The notes below the pieces were generated by a model. The model did not search any database and had not been told where the DNA came from. It saw only the letters and a program-made list of their open reading frames with translations. This document shows, one piece after another, positions 39,286 through 49,807 of a stretch of DNA of 64,000 nucleotides. Source of the DNA: Entoloma clypeatum (lineage: Eukaryota; Basidiomycota; Agaricomycetes; Agaricales; Entolomataceae); assembly GCA_963565915.1 (NCBI GenBank), contig OY751493.1:1302001-1366000 (forward strand), given 5' to 3'. The translations under genes were made by a program, and so were the position numbers. Position 1 is the stretch's first letter; every line of letters starts with the position of its first letter.

Positions 39286-42206
39286 TCAACCCTGCCGCCC
39301 AACCAGTTCGTTGAAGCGCATGACAGGCGATTCATCGAAGAGGCTAGGAGTCACGGAGCTCAACGACCGCGAGGCGAGTGGTGAATTGATGGGAGTCTCT
39401 TCGACATGGGGTACCTTGTTATACCCAAAGCCTCCTCCTGTTTCCGAGAGTGCACCATTGTCACCGAATGTTTTCCCCCACGAATTCCGTCCACCGCTGG
39501 CCCTCAACGGAGTCTGGAACATTCCGTTGGCGCGCGTAGACCAGCCGTTATTCTTGGGTGTAGTGAACATAGCTCCGAATTTGATTCCTCGCGAGGGAGT
39601 CGAGGTGGGGTCGAAAGGTGATTGTTCAAAATAACGATGGCCTGATGAGTCGTACGGTCCAGGAGTGTGCTGGGCGTTCACCCTCACAGGCTGTGTTGGG
39701 TGCTGGGGCGTCGAAGGTTGACGCACTGATGAATACACCCAGGACGATCCGGAGGAGTATTCGTGATCGTAGTCTGCCCCGCGGTTTCGAGTGGGCGTTT
39801 GGGGCATCCTCGATGACGGCCATGGCATAGGCGAATCTTGCGTAACTGGAGGTTGGTAAAATGGAGGGTCATACGAGGGGCTCAACTGTGGAGCATTGTC
39901 AGTAGGGGCGAATGTGGGTTCGCTGGACAGCTCTGACGGCTCCGAGGACCGCGAACGACGACCATACTCTTCGCAGTCACGACAATACCACGAATCCTCC
40001 TCGTCCCCCAACTCGGCTATATCTTTGATCCCAATGCACTCCAGGTGGTACCATGTCTCACAGCCGTCACATTGAACCAACTCCCTTCCGTCATCTCTCC
40101 CATTACACAAACACAGAATCTCATCGTCGCTGTCTTCCTCTTGCTGTCTCTTCCTTCTTTGTTGGCGATATGATAAGGTGCGGACACTCTTCTTCGAGAG
40201 TAAGGCCGCACGAGCATCAGCGGGATCAGCAGGGAAAAAGGTGTTTCGCGTCCTGGCTTGAGGTCTCCCATTGGGGCTTGCTGAGAGAGGAACCATCTTT
40301 CCCTGCCCCCTCCTAACTGGCGGAGCTGCCAGTGCATGCACATCCCACTCCTGGTATACTTCTTCGTCGCTCATTTTCGTGCTCGAGGGTTCATCAGAAT
40401 CCTCATCATCAGAATCCCGGTCCAAAAACCTCTCGATCCAGCGTATCTTTTCTACCTCTTCCGCTTTGGCCGCTTCCATCCTCTCGTGCTGCCTCAGTCG
40501 CCATGGGAACTCTGTGTCAGGCCAATTTGGCTTCTCCAACAAGTCGGCCCCAGCTCCCACCACAGGAGCCGAAGCTTTCTTTTCCTTGGCTACAGGGTCA
40601 CCACCTTTTTTCTTCCGTCGGGCGCCGCCCTTCTTTTTAGCGAGAGGGTATTCTGGTGGTGCATTGATCTCTTCTTCAGCTGATAAATCCAGCAGAACTC
40701 TGCCTCGACCCTCCAACTCGACTGGATGAAGTTTGGCGATAGGCCCCTCATGACGTTCTAGCCCAGAGAAAGCTGCCAACCTCTTGCGCTTCTTCAGTTC
40801 CTTCTCCGTCGGAGGGACCTCTTGAGATTGTTCAAGTATTGACACCACGTTCGATGGTCCCGCAGGGCCTGGCGTCGGCACCAACACCGGTTGTGGTTGA
40901 CGAACCCATTCCGCAGTTCTCTGCAAGGGAATACTTTATTGAGTGGGCGGTTAAGCAGCGATCAGAGGTCACTTACATAGCGCCCGTACCCGCCAGCCAT
41001 GAGGCTTTCCTCAAAGCTCTCTTCCGATGTCTCTTGAAATAATTTAAGCCTCCGACCCTTGTTTGGACTTTCTGTGATACCCACAAGGGCTTCTCTGTCC
41101 CTCTGTCGAGCTGCTTCGCCCTCATCGAGTGCGGTGGGGTCAGCCTCAGAAAGGGTTCTCTTGGCACGCTTGAGATAATCAGGTCTACGACTCTCTGCTT
41201 CGTGCAAGTAGGCAAGCCCGTCCCGCATGAACGCTTGTCGTATGCGTTGCATCTCTCCGCCTGCCACCGGCTTTGGAGGTTGGGGGGGAGGTAATGCCAA
41301 TGGAGATGATGATGCCAGCCTGTTATTATCTCTAGGAATTGACTCATCCTGCAGGGAAAAAACACCATCGTTATGTTCGGAGGAATATGACTGAGGTTGA
41401 GAAGAATCTGATAGCTTCAGATCTGACGCTTGTTCCAAGACGGATAGCTTAGTCATGAAGGGGGAAGATAGGTGCGAAGTCCGTTCTTCAAAAGGAGAAA
41501 CCGATGAGGATATATGAGGCGCTGGGGCGAGGGAAATCGGGGGCTCGCTTAGGTACCTAGAAAAGAAGGGTCAGAGTGAGGTTAGGCAGTACACACGATG
41601 CATACGATATGGAGGCATCCCCTTTTGCAGAGCTTCCTGATAGAGAGATAGGCAGGCTAAAGTTTGGATTGAGATCAGGTTCTTGAGCATGAGACGGAAC
41701 GCTGACATGTATTGCCCTATCATAGAGGAGCCGTAACGAGATGGGGGTCGCACAAAAGGGCTGTGGGTATGGAGATTCAATAAAGACACCCTGGAGACAT
41801 CATAACGAGCTTACCTTGACTCTGGTGTGAACATTTGTTGGGACGGCGGTGGGACGATCATCCTGGCCTCGGCCCATATGCTGATTTTTTTTCCCGTTAG
41901 ACTGGGAATTGAGGATGATCGTCAATACGCACGATCGCTGGCCAACTGGCGTGGACATGGAATGCCTGTGGGTGCTAGAAGGGAGTTGACAGAGGATGTT
42001 GAGCCGGACAAGACGATCTGGCGAACCTAGGCGTTGCGGGAGACTCTCCACTATATGGGGCACCGGGGATGTACTGCCCAAAGTGATGTGGACTAGGGAT
42101 AGATGATTGATACATAGATGATGGATGATGGGGGATGTGCTTACCTCTGCGGCGTTGGCAAATGACTATATTGTCTGATAAAAAGGGGAGAAGATGACGA
42201 TGACAT
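39286..42206 (-). CDS. PHD-finger protein (putative chromatin reader)
   Basis: Large exon 39286 to about 40921, joined to an exon at about 40979-41558 (GGYGRY then RTAEWVRQPQPV), with smaller 5' exons. The PHD finger (about 39960-40130) reads ILCLCNGRDDGRELVQCDGC, ETWYHLECIGI, WYCRDC: a complete C4-H-C3 set with the Trp of an H3K4-methyl cage. N-terminal to it lie basic stretches (AKKKGGARRKKKGGDP) and acidic coils; the C-terminal third is Ser/Pro/Gly-rich and disordered. Start: ATG 42204-42206 (MSSSSSPLFIRQYSHLPTPQ) splices through GTAAGC to SPHHFGQYIPGAPYSGESPA, then via a weak donor to MIVPPPSQQMFTPESR and YLSEPPISLAP. If that weak intron is wrong, the start may be ATG 41861. No other domain is visible, so which complex it joins is unknown. 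Confidence 0.8.
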
Positions 42207-42450
42207 GTTGCTTCGTTGAGGAGGAGGGGAAGATGAACCGACTTTAAATTCAAAGTTGGATCGCCGCCTTCCCCTAAGTTTGCCATATTGCAAGGGTCGA
42301 CCGTGAGTTCACCGAAATTGTGTATTATTCTGCATTGACTCGACTCGTTTAGAACTCTCCATAAAGATTGGCCGACAAACATATTAGATGAAAACAAGTT
42401 GCCGCTAAAGGTATCGCACGGAATTTGAGAGAGGTTTCCCGAGTTCAGTT

Positions 42451-42478
42451 TGCTTTTTTTCTTTCTTTCTTTCTTTCC
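42451..42478 (+). repeat. (TTTC)n microsatellite / pyrimidine tract
   Basis: A T-run followed by five CTTT units lies between the divergent PHD and DNMT2 starts, about 75 bp upstream of the DNMT2 ATG and pyrimidine-rich on its coding strand. This is the usual place for a fungal promoter CT tract. Confidence 0.6.
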
Positions 42479-42552
42479 AGCCGATTGGATGGAGGAATGA
42501 GGAGAAACTGATAAGTTGAAATGAGATTGGATTACGTAAACGACCCTTGACA

Positions 42553-43967
42553 ATGAAACGAGCTCTCGAATTCTACAGTGGTATCGGTATGCATCGTCTA
42601 CAATTTCAGTCCCTCACAACTGCTCATCGTCACCCCTCGCAACAAGGGGGTCTTCATTCAGCCCTCTCTCGGAGCAGGGTCGAAGCCTCTGTGGTGCAAG
42701 CCTTTGATTGGGATCAAACAGCCTGCGAAGTGTACGCTGCTAATCACCCCCCAAGCACCGTTAAAAAGGTGCTTTCCCGATACCGAAGTAACACCCGAGC
42801 TTACGTCGCGGATCCCACAGGTAGACATATCGACGTTGACGCCGTCGTCGTTGGCCTCCTACCATGCTGATCTATGGCTCCTGTCCCCCGCCTGCCAGCC
42901 CTACACCGTCTTAAATCCCAATGCGAAAGGAGAATCCGATCCTCGAGCCAAATCCTTCCTTTATCTCGTCCAAGACGTCTTACCAGAGTTAGCTGCAGCT
43001 GACTCTAACCCCAGCCATCTACTGGTAGAAAACGTTGCAGGGTTTGAGGTGATTTTGCTCCATGCCTTTAGTTTGATGTATTCCAAGCTGCCGTTCCAAC
43101 ATCTAACCCGCACTCTCTTTCTGAGACGTCAAGCACACGCCAGGCAATGCTGTCCTCTCTCCGATCTCTCGGTTATACAACTATGGAATTTCTGTTAACT
43201 CCCTTGCAATATGGGATCCCAAACTCGCGGCTGCGATACTACCTACTGGCCAAATTGTCACCTCTCTCTTTTGCTGGTGTCCCTCTGGGCACTGACAACA
43301 TCGATAAGGTTTGGCGTCACATCCCTGGCGAACCACACTGGGTAGACCCAAGGTTAGCACAACCCTCTTCGGACGAACTTGAAGTTTCAGCAACTAGCGC
43401 CGTACGCCAAGTTGCAGAGTATCTTGACGAACTACCACATCCAAACACAATACCAAACAAGGTGCTGCAGAAATGGGGACGCCTTTTTGACATCGTCTTA
43501 CCTTCGTCTCGTCGTACATGCTGTTTTACGCGAGGTTTGGCGCGTTCATATCGTTACATTGGCTCTTTATGTGACCTCTTCCCGGCCCAAAGGCTATACT
43601 CAACTCGTGGAACGTGCAGGTTCTATCCTGCAAACCAACACTAATCTAGATGTGCGTGACATATTCGACCATGTATCCTCGTCTTTGTCAATACGCGATG
43701 CAGACCACCGAAATATTCAATCAATTTCTGCAAGCCCAATCAATGTGCGACGATCAGGACCGATGTACAGAAGTCCTCCGCCCATTGGGTCTCCGCTATT
43801 TTTCTCCCTCAGAGCTGCTACGACTCTTCGACTTCACCCCACCCCAGACGGATACATCATTTTGCTGGCCAGAGGGTATGTCGGTGAAGACAAAATATCG
43901 TCTGATAGGAAACAGTGTGAACGTCAAAGTTGTACAAGAGCTCATAAATTATTTCTTTGAGTCTTGA
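42553..43967 (+). CDS. tRNA (cytosine-5) methyltransferase of the DNMT2/TRDMT1 family
   Basis: C5-methyltransferase fold; family members methylate C38 of tRNA-Asp and a few other tRNAs. ATG 42553 (MKRALEFYSGIG) splices to GLHSALSRS, giving motif I FYSGIGGLH. Motif IV reads LLSPACQPYT (about 42875-42905), with the catalytic Cys present but Ala in place of the usual second Pro of SPPCQP. Motif VI is LLVENVAGFE, joined by an intron to TSSTRQAMLSSLRSLGY; then LTPLQYGIPNSRLRYYLLAK. The DNMT2-specific CFT motif is CCFTRGYTQLVERAGSILQ after an intron near 43535-43600. The C terminus LIGNSVNVKVVQELINYFFE carries the conserved GNSV; TGA at 43965-43967. About 380 aa, as usual for the family. No N-terminal chromatin domains are present, which argues against a true DNA methyltransferase. 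Confidence 0.92.
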
Positions 43968-44081
43968 ACTAGTACTACATGCAATAGAGGAGTCCAAAGC
44001 CGAGCACCGGTTGAAGCCGTCTTTCGTGATGTCGACGTCGTCTTTCTCAGGCGATCCAAGTGCACCACTACATGCCCCACA

Positions 44082-46090
44082 ATGAAAGGACGAAGGACAT
44101 TCCTCATTGGCGCAGGATGTACCGCGTTCATCAAGGTCAACAATACTCCCTTACGATCAGACTTTATGATTGAAACGTTACCTCTAGCCTCGGGGGAAAC
44201 GCACTCCGGAGGATGTGCGTCAACATATTGCTGACGCTCATCAATTTCTCAACCTGGGTCGAATCAGATGGGTCTGGAGGCAGCCACAAAGGCGCTCCTG
44301 GATGCAGGTACGTTCTGAAGCCATACTTGTTTTGGGCTAATGAACATCCGACATTTCAGGTATCACATACGATGCAATTGAGAATGCCTCTGTTGGCTAC
44401 TGCTATGGCGACTCCACGACCGGCCAAGTGAGCATTCGGCCAACCCTCCATATCTAAACTATCGTCTCTCCTCACAGCGTGCCCTCTACAACCTCGGCCT
44501 AACCTCCATCCCCATAGTCAACGTGAACAACAACTGCTCGACAGGCTCCTCTGCTTTGTACCAAGCCAACAACTCCGTCAAATACGGGCAGACCGAGTGC
44601 TCTCTCGCGCTCGGGTTCGAGGTCATGAAGCCCGGCAGCCTCGGGACAAACTTCCCCGACCGACCGCCCCCCACTCTGCTCTTCAACCAAAGAACCGCCG
44701 AAATCGAGCAAGAGGGACTCGGGAAAAATCACGGACCCGGCGCCCCCCGACTGTTTGGGAATGGTGCACAGGAGTATTTTGCAAAGTATGGCGGTGGGAT
44801 TGAGCATTTGGCACAAATCGGTGAGAGTTGGCGCCCCTATCTCATTCCTTCAAAAGCACCACTGAAATTGCCTTATTGGGTAGCTTCGAAGAACCATAGA
44901 CACTCGTTGAACAACCCGTACTCCCAGTTCCGTGACGGATGGAGCGTTGAACAGGTTTTAAAGGCGCCAAAGATCACAAATCAGTTGACAAAATTCATGT
45001 GCAGCCCAACCTCCGTATATAAAATCCTTTTTTCTGGCCTCATAGGCACTTGGTCTTATTTTGATATTTCCCCCCTACTTTTATAGGATGGAGCTGCATG
45101 TTGCATCGTAGCTTCCCAGGACTTCGTACACAAGCACGGTCTCGAAAACCAGGCTATTGAAATAGTTGCTCAAGCACTGACCACCGACGGCCCGGACACC
45201 TTCGAAGGTCGCAGTGCCATGGATGTTGTCGGCTACACGATGACGAAGACATGTGCTGATCAGGTTTTCAGAGAGGCTGGTTTTGCCGAAGGAGAGGGAA
45301 GGGATCTGGTAGGCGTTGTCGAGTTGCATGATTGCTTTGCTGCCAACGAGGTACCATCGCTCCATCTTTCGAAAAGGTCATGGCAGAAAAGTTTCATTTT
45401 TTTATCTAGCTCATTACCTATCCGGCTCTCGGTCTTTGCGCAGCTGACCAGGCCCATAAATTCGTGGAGCGTGGGGACAATACTGTGCGTCTTCTGCCAA
45501 TCCCAAATTCTTTGACTTTTCGTTTATATGTTGTGATAGTATGGTGGCAAATTCGTGGTGAACCCTAGTGGTGGCTTGGAAGCCAAGGGGCATCCTTTAG
45601 GGGCCACTGGCCTCGGTATGCATTTCTATGTCATGAGTGGGTGATCTTCGTCGACATGTGCTTGCGTGCGACTGACGTGTCTCCGCCTCCAGTGCAGCTG
45701 CGAGAGTGTGAGTGGTGGCTATACTACGCTGCCAGTCTAATCGTTCAGAGCCTCATACTGGTATCTAGGGGCAGGACCGATGCAAGTTCCTGGCCTTCTC
45801 GACGTACCAGACAAACGCGGGAAATATGGCCTGGTTCAGAATGTTGGCCTCGGTGGTGCAGTTGTTGTCTCGCTGTTGCGCCGCCCCGAGTTCTACAAAC
45901 CCGGGGGCGTAGATGGTCGAACAAGGTTCGTAGTCAACCCTTCGCTGTCGGATACCAGTCACCTCACAAGTACTTCTGCAGATTGGGATACAACCATGCA
46001 CATGAATGCCGACCTGTTACGATGGAAGATGTCAACAAGGTGAAATCAGAAAAATCATCACCTTATGTGTTGCAATATGCGAGACTCTGA
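44082..46090 (+). CDS. Peroxisomal SCPx/SCP2-type thiolase
   Basis: Thiolase-fold enzyme expected to cleave 3-ketoacyl-CoAs, in animals those of branched chains and sterol side chains. ATG 44082 starts [18 protein letters not shown], spliced to [23 protein letters not shown] and [11 protein letters not shown]. The nucleophile loop is [20 protein letters not shown] (about 44505-44565), with the active Cys in NNNCSTG. Later motifs are [12 protein letters not shown] (the HDCFA loop), [18 protein letters not shown] (about 45560-45615) and [16 protein letters not shown]. The last exon ends [10 protein letters not shown]; the terminal Ala-Arg-Leu fits the PTS1 consensus for peroxisome import. There is no downstream SCP2 sterol-carrier domain before the stop, so this is the thiolase half only. 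It follows DNMT2 in tandem with 114 bp between them. Confidence 0.9.
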
Positions 46091-46417
46091 TTTGAGGGAG
46101 TACTTGTTCATATTGCACCTACAGACCTGAACGTTAACGTTCACTCGATCAGAATCTTGTGTTTTGTGTATTTCCTATAATTGTAGTTTATAAGTACAGA
46201 ACGGTTTCCATCCTACCTCCGTGTAGCATAAGACATACAGCGACAAATAACACGAAATCCAAGATGCCTACTACAGACTAGCGGTAGATACGAGAACAAT
46301 GAGTAGAAATAACTACGAGGAAGTAAGTAGATGGATTAAGATTGCCTTGAGGGTGTATGGCCATATGCACGCAATAAATCATTTGATGCTCACGACCCAT
46401 CTCTACTCAGGTGATTC

Positions 46418-48591
46418 TCATTTCCGCGATCTAGTGATCTTCCCCGAGCCCGCCCTAGAATTTTCAAACTGTCTCCGTATGTCCGCGTAGCCTTGTCGAT
46501 CCACACGATGTAGATAATAGCTGCCACCGTTGTTACCCCACGAGACACTCCCCGAGTGGTATGGACGTTCCGAGACCACGAAAACAGTGCTGATGTCGTC
46601 GACCTGGCGTGGGCGAGAAGGTATGCTCAGGCTTGAGTAGCAGAGATTACGTATGTATGAGTGACGTACGTTCCGTTCTGTTACGCGAGCATGCAAGGAG
46701 GACACGAAAGGCTTGAGGGAAATGACGATGGCTCCCTCTTTCAGATCCAAAAATTTGGGCCGCAAGGCTTCGTTTACTTGATATCCCACGACATGGTCAG
46801 CGAGACAATCTATGCGGGATTGAAAGAAAAAGACGACGGACAGCTCTGTTCGAACACCTTGTTGTCCACAAGCACAACATCTGCCTGGGGCATCAGCTCA
46901 TTGACCCTCGGACTCTCCAGCATGTTCCCTTCCTCCAACTCTATTTCACCAATCCTCACGCCCCACATCCTACATCTCACCTCCAGGTTCTCCTTCATAT
47001 CCCTCGCCACCTTGGCCGGGGTCGGTAATATCTCAATCCCGTAGCTCCTGCACCCCGTTTGCAAGCTTGCCTGAACCACGACGTTGCCCACGCCAGATCC
47101 GAGATCGAGGAACAGTGAGTTCTCGTTGAGATTGGTAATTTGGATCATCTCATACACAAGAGAAGGCATCAACTCGCCGTACACTGTGCTAGTGAATGCC
47201 TCGTACTGTTTGAGGCTCTGAACATGTGGCCCAACACTGCGCTGGTAATTTTCTTCAATGATACGCATCAGGACCTTCTTGGGCATGCCCTTGGCCGCCC
47301 ATGATTCGACGCTGTGCTTGAGGGGGTTGATTGGCCGTGGCGAAAAGAGGTCTGGTGGCAGAGGTGGATACTTGAGCGCATGAAGTATACGGTTGACCTG
47401 AGCTATGGCATGCAGGAAGAGAGGCCCATCCTGTCGATGGATGGCACGCTGTACGGCTCGGAGAAGGGGAGTACGTTTCGTGTTGTTCAGGTCTAAGAAG
47501 TAGGGTCCGTAATCCAGAGAATTTTCGAGAGTGTTTGGAAGGTCATCGCTGCAGGTAGAAGACGTTGACCGCGGTGGTGACGGCGAAGGCGAGGGCGACG
47601 GAGGCGGAGAGGGTGCTTCTGAGAGGATATCATTGGGGATGGAACCAAACAGTGATTGTTGGGCAGGTGTTAAATAGTCTACAAGTGGTCAGCATGAATT
47701 CCAAGAAAACGACAAACGACACCCACATTCCACGATGGTGTACAGCGACTTTTCAAGATCCATGATGGGGTTGTAGTGGTCTTTATCTTTTGGAGCGAGG
47801 AGAATAAATCTGGAGATGGCTCAGGACATTGTTTGTTTCGAGGCGTAGAATGCTGTGCGCACCTTTCTACTGCACCAGAATTGGGGTATTCGAGCTCAGC
47901 TACGGGGTAGTCTTTAGGATGAGGTCTGAATCTATAATCCCGTGGATCATCCAAGTTCTTGAAGTCTGGTGGTCAAATAAACAAGGTAGTAGATTCAAAG
48001 GAGGTTCGTCCACTCACAAGCTTTATAAGATCTCATGAGTCGCTTGACAACCATTTCCGAGCTTAGATGCCATGAGTCAGGTTCTCCGTCTTCATCCGTC
48101 ACCCATACACGTTTTGCTATAGGGGCATCGTCGTCCAACGCGGGGTAGAGAGAGGTCGAACGGGACCTGCTACTGCGATAGATAGGTTGTGGAGATGGTG
48201 GTAAATCACCCTCTGGACTTGTTCCGCGTGAGGTGCGCTTGGAGGACGGATTTTGGGCGCGTTTGCGGGGCCGGTCCAAATTGGATGCAGCAACACGAAG
48301 TCGCTTAACTTCCCGGTGAAGCGGCGCAGCGGACTGCGGACTGGACTTCCGTTTTTGAGGGCTTGGGGGGGTTGAAAGGGGGGATGAATTTGGTGACACA
48401 ATGTATGATGGTGGAGGCTTTATGGATGTGCTATGTGGCCTAGGCAGCGGATTCAGGGGTCGGCAGATCACACGCGTCCTGACAACGACGGAAGAAGAGG
48501 TAGACGCGACGGCATTTGAAACCTTTGACGGCGAAAAAAAGCTGAGGTCGGACGAGGATGGGCGGGTCGTCGTGGTCGTCGTCGACAACAT
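46418..48591 (-). CDS. DOT1: Histone H3-K79 methyltransferase Dot1
   Basis: Seven-beta-strand SAM methyltransferase acting on nucleosomal H3K79. ATG 48589-48591 begins a Ser/Thr/Pro- and Lys/Arg-rich tail (MLSTTTTTTRPSSSDLSFFS; KRARNP-like basic patches) as in yeast Dot1, where such a tail binds DNA. Small exons then give DPRDYRFRPHPKDYPVAELE and DHYNPIMDLEKSLYTIVECY. The catalytic exon (46860-47290) has VYGELMPSLVYEMI (the D1 loop, which also contacts the substrate), LDLGSGVGNVVVQASLQTGC (motif I), GIEILPTPAKVA and ADVVLVDNKVFEQ. The next exons add LNEALRPKFLDLKEGAIVIS and VDDISTVFVVSERPYHSGSV, ending at TGA 46418-46420 after a basic tail. One oddity is Asp-Asn where most family members I recall have Asn-Asn in the VNN motif. 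Confidence 0.93.
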
Positions 48592-48727
48592 TCTGTGGCG
48601 GATAGAGCACAAGGACGTGGCTGTGCGACAGACGTCTCCGATCCACTCACTGTCTTCTCGAAAATCCCACGCAACCGAGTGTATTCGACAGAATGTACAT
48701 ACAGACGTCGCTATGTAGCACATACCT

Positions 48728-49807
48728 CTACAGCGCTCGTTGCCTCATCCGGCTGCTCACAGTCCTCAGCCCTGCGTACACTTTGCCCGGTGGTGATCCA
48801 AGGATCAGAGAAACGATCGCATCGCGTGCGACCTTGATATTTTGGAACGAGCCCATGATATGTATTTTTCTGGCAAGGTATCAACAAACGTGGAGACGTA
48901 GAAGGGTTGAAATACATACGTGTCTGCGAGCACAATGCGTGTTCGACTAGTATTTTCTATGGTAAATTTGGTCTTTCCGTCCTGCCCCGCGATGCGACCT
49001 GAATCTTACGAATGAGCTCCATCCAGAGTCCGCTGATGCTCGACGTACCGATGGCTCGAGACAAGTGATCACCATGCAGTGTTTTGACGTCCTTGATCTC
49101 GAACGAGTCGAGGTATAGGTCGTCCAACCGAAGGAGAGCGATGGCATCCTAACAACGGTAATCAATGAGATGGAGATGATCACCAGAACTGCCTTGTACA
49201 TTGACATCGAAACCCAGGGCAAATGCTTTCACAAAATCTGCGCCTTTTTGTAGGGCCCCAATATCTTTTGTCTCTTTTGACGTCTGTGAAAGATGTGTCA
49301 CAGGCGTATTCACTGTCTTGACAAGACAGCATGTACCCTGATATCCACACAGCGCCGCTGAACATTCATCCTCACTTGCAGCCCAAGAATTTCCGTCAAA
49401 GGTCCGTAAACGTTCACCCAATCCTTCTTCAAAGGCGTCATGCGGTGTGGGGGCATCGGTATCCGTCTCGTCTCCGACTTCAGTCTTGTCTTCTCAGCAT
49501 TCGCAGAGAGAGGAGGGAAGGCAAGTGCAGACGTCGTTTGGAGAAGCGATGTGGGATCAGCGTCAATCATCAGCTCGTCATCATCAAAATCTGCATGTTC
49601 CTCTGTTGGGAGGTGGTCTGTTATGCTTGCGCGTGATGCCTCTCCGTCGTCCATTTCATGATCTTCGCCTGTACTACTATGCGCCAAGAGGGAGGTCGGA
49701 TGCCCGGACTTTCGGGTGATTCTTCTGCGGTTCTTGCGGGTGGTAGTAGAGGCGCTGCTGGATCCCTCTGGCTGAGAGGGGCTATTGGGTGCGTGGGCGA
49801 CAACCAT
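48728..49807 (-). CDS. PNO1: RNA-binding KH protein Pno1/Dim2 (20S pre-rRNA processing)
   Basis: KH-domain factor of the pre-40S particle that binds near the 3' end of 18S rRNA and works with the Nob1 endonuclease and Dim1. ATG 49805-49807 ([17 protein letters not shown]) starts a basic and acidic low-complexity N terminus. Family blocks follow: [80 protein letters not shown], the KH GxxG-type segment [20 protein letters not shown], then [20 protein letters not shown] and the terminal [14 protein letters not shown] with TAG 48728-48730. About 280 aa with four or five short introns. It lies 136 bp upstream of DOT1 on the same strand. Confidence 0.95.

Noticed and set aside
40271..40729. 152-codon plus-strand ORF
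   Set aside because: Antisense to the well-supported PHD-protein exon.
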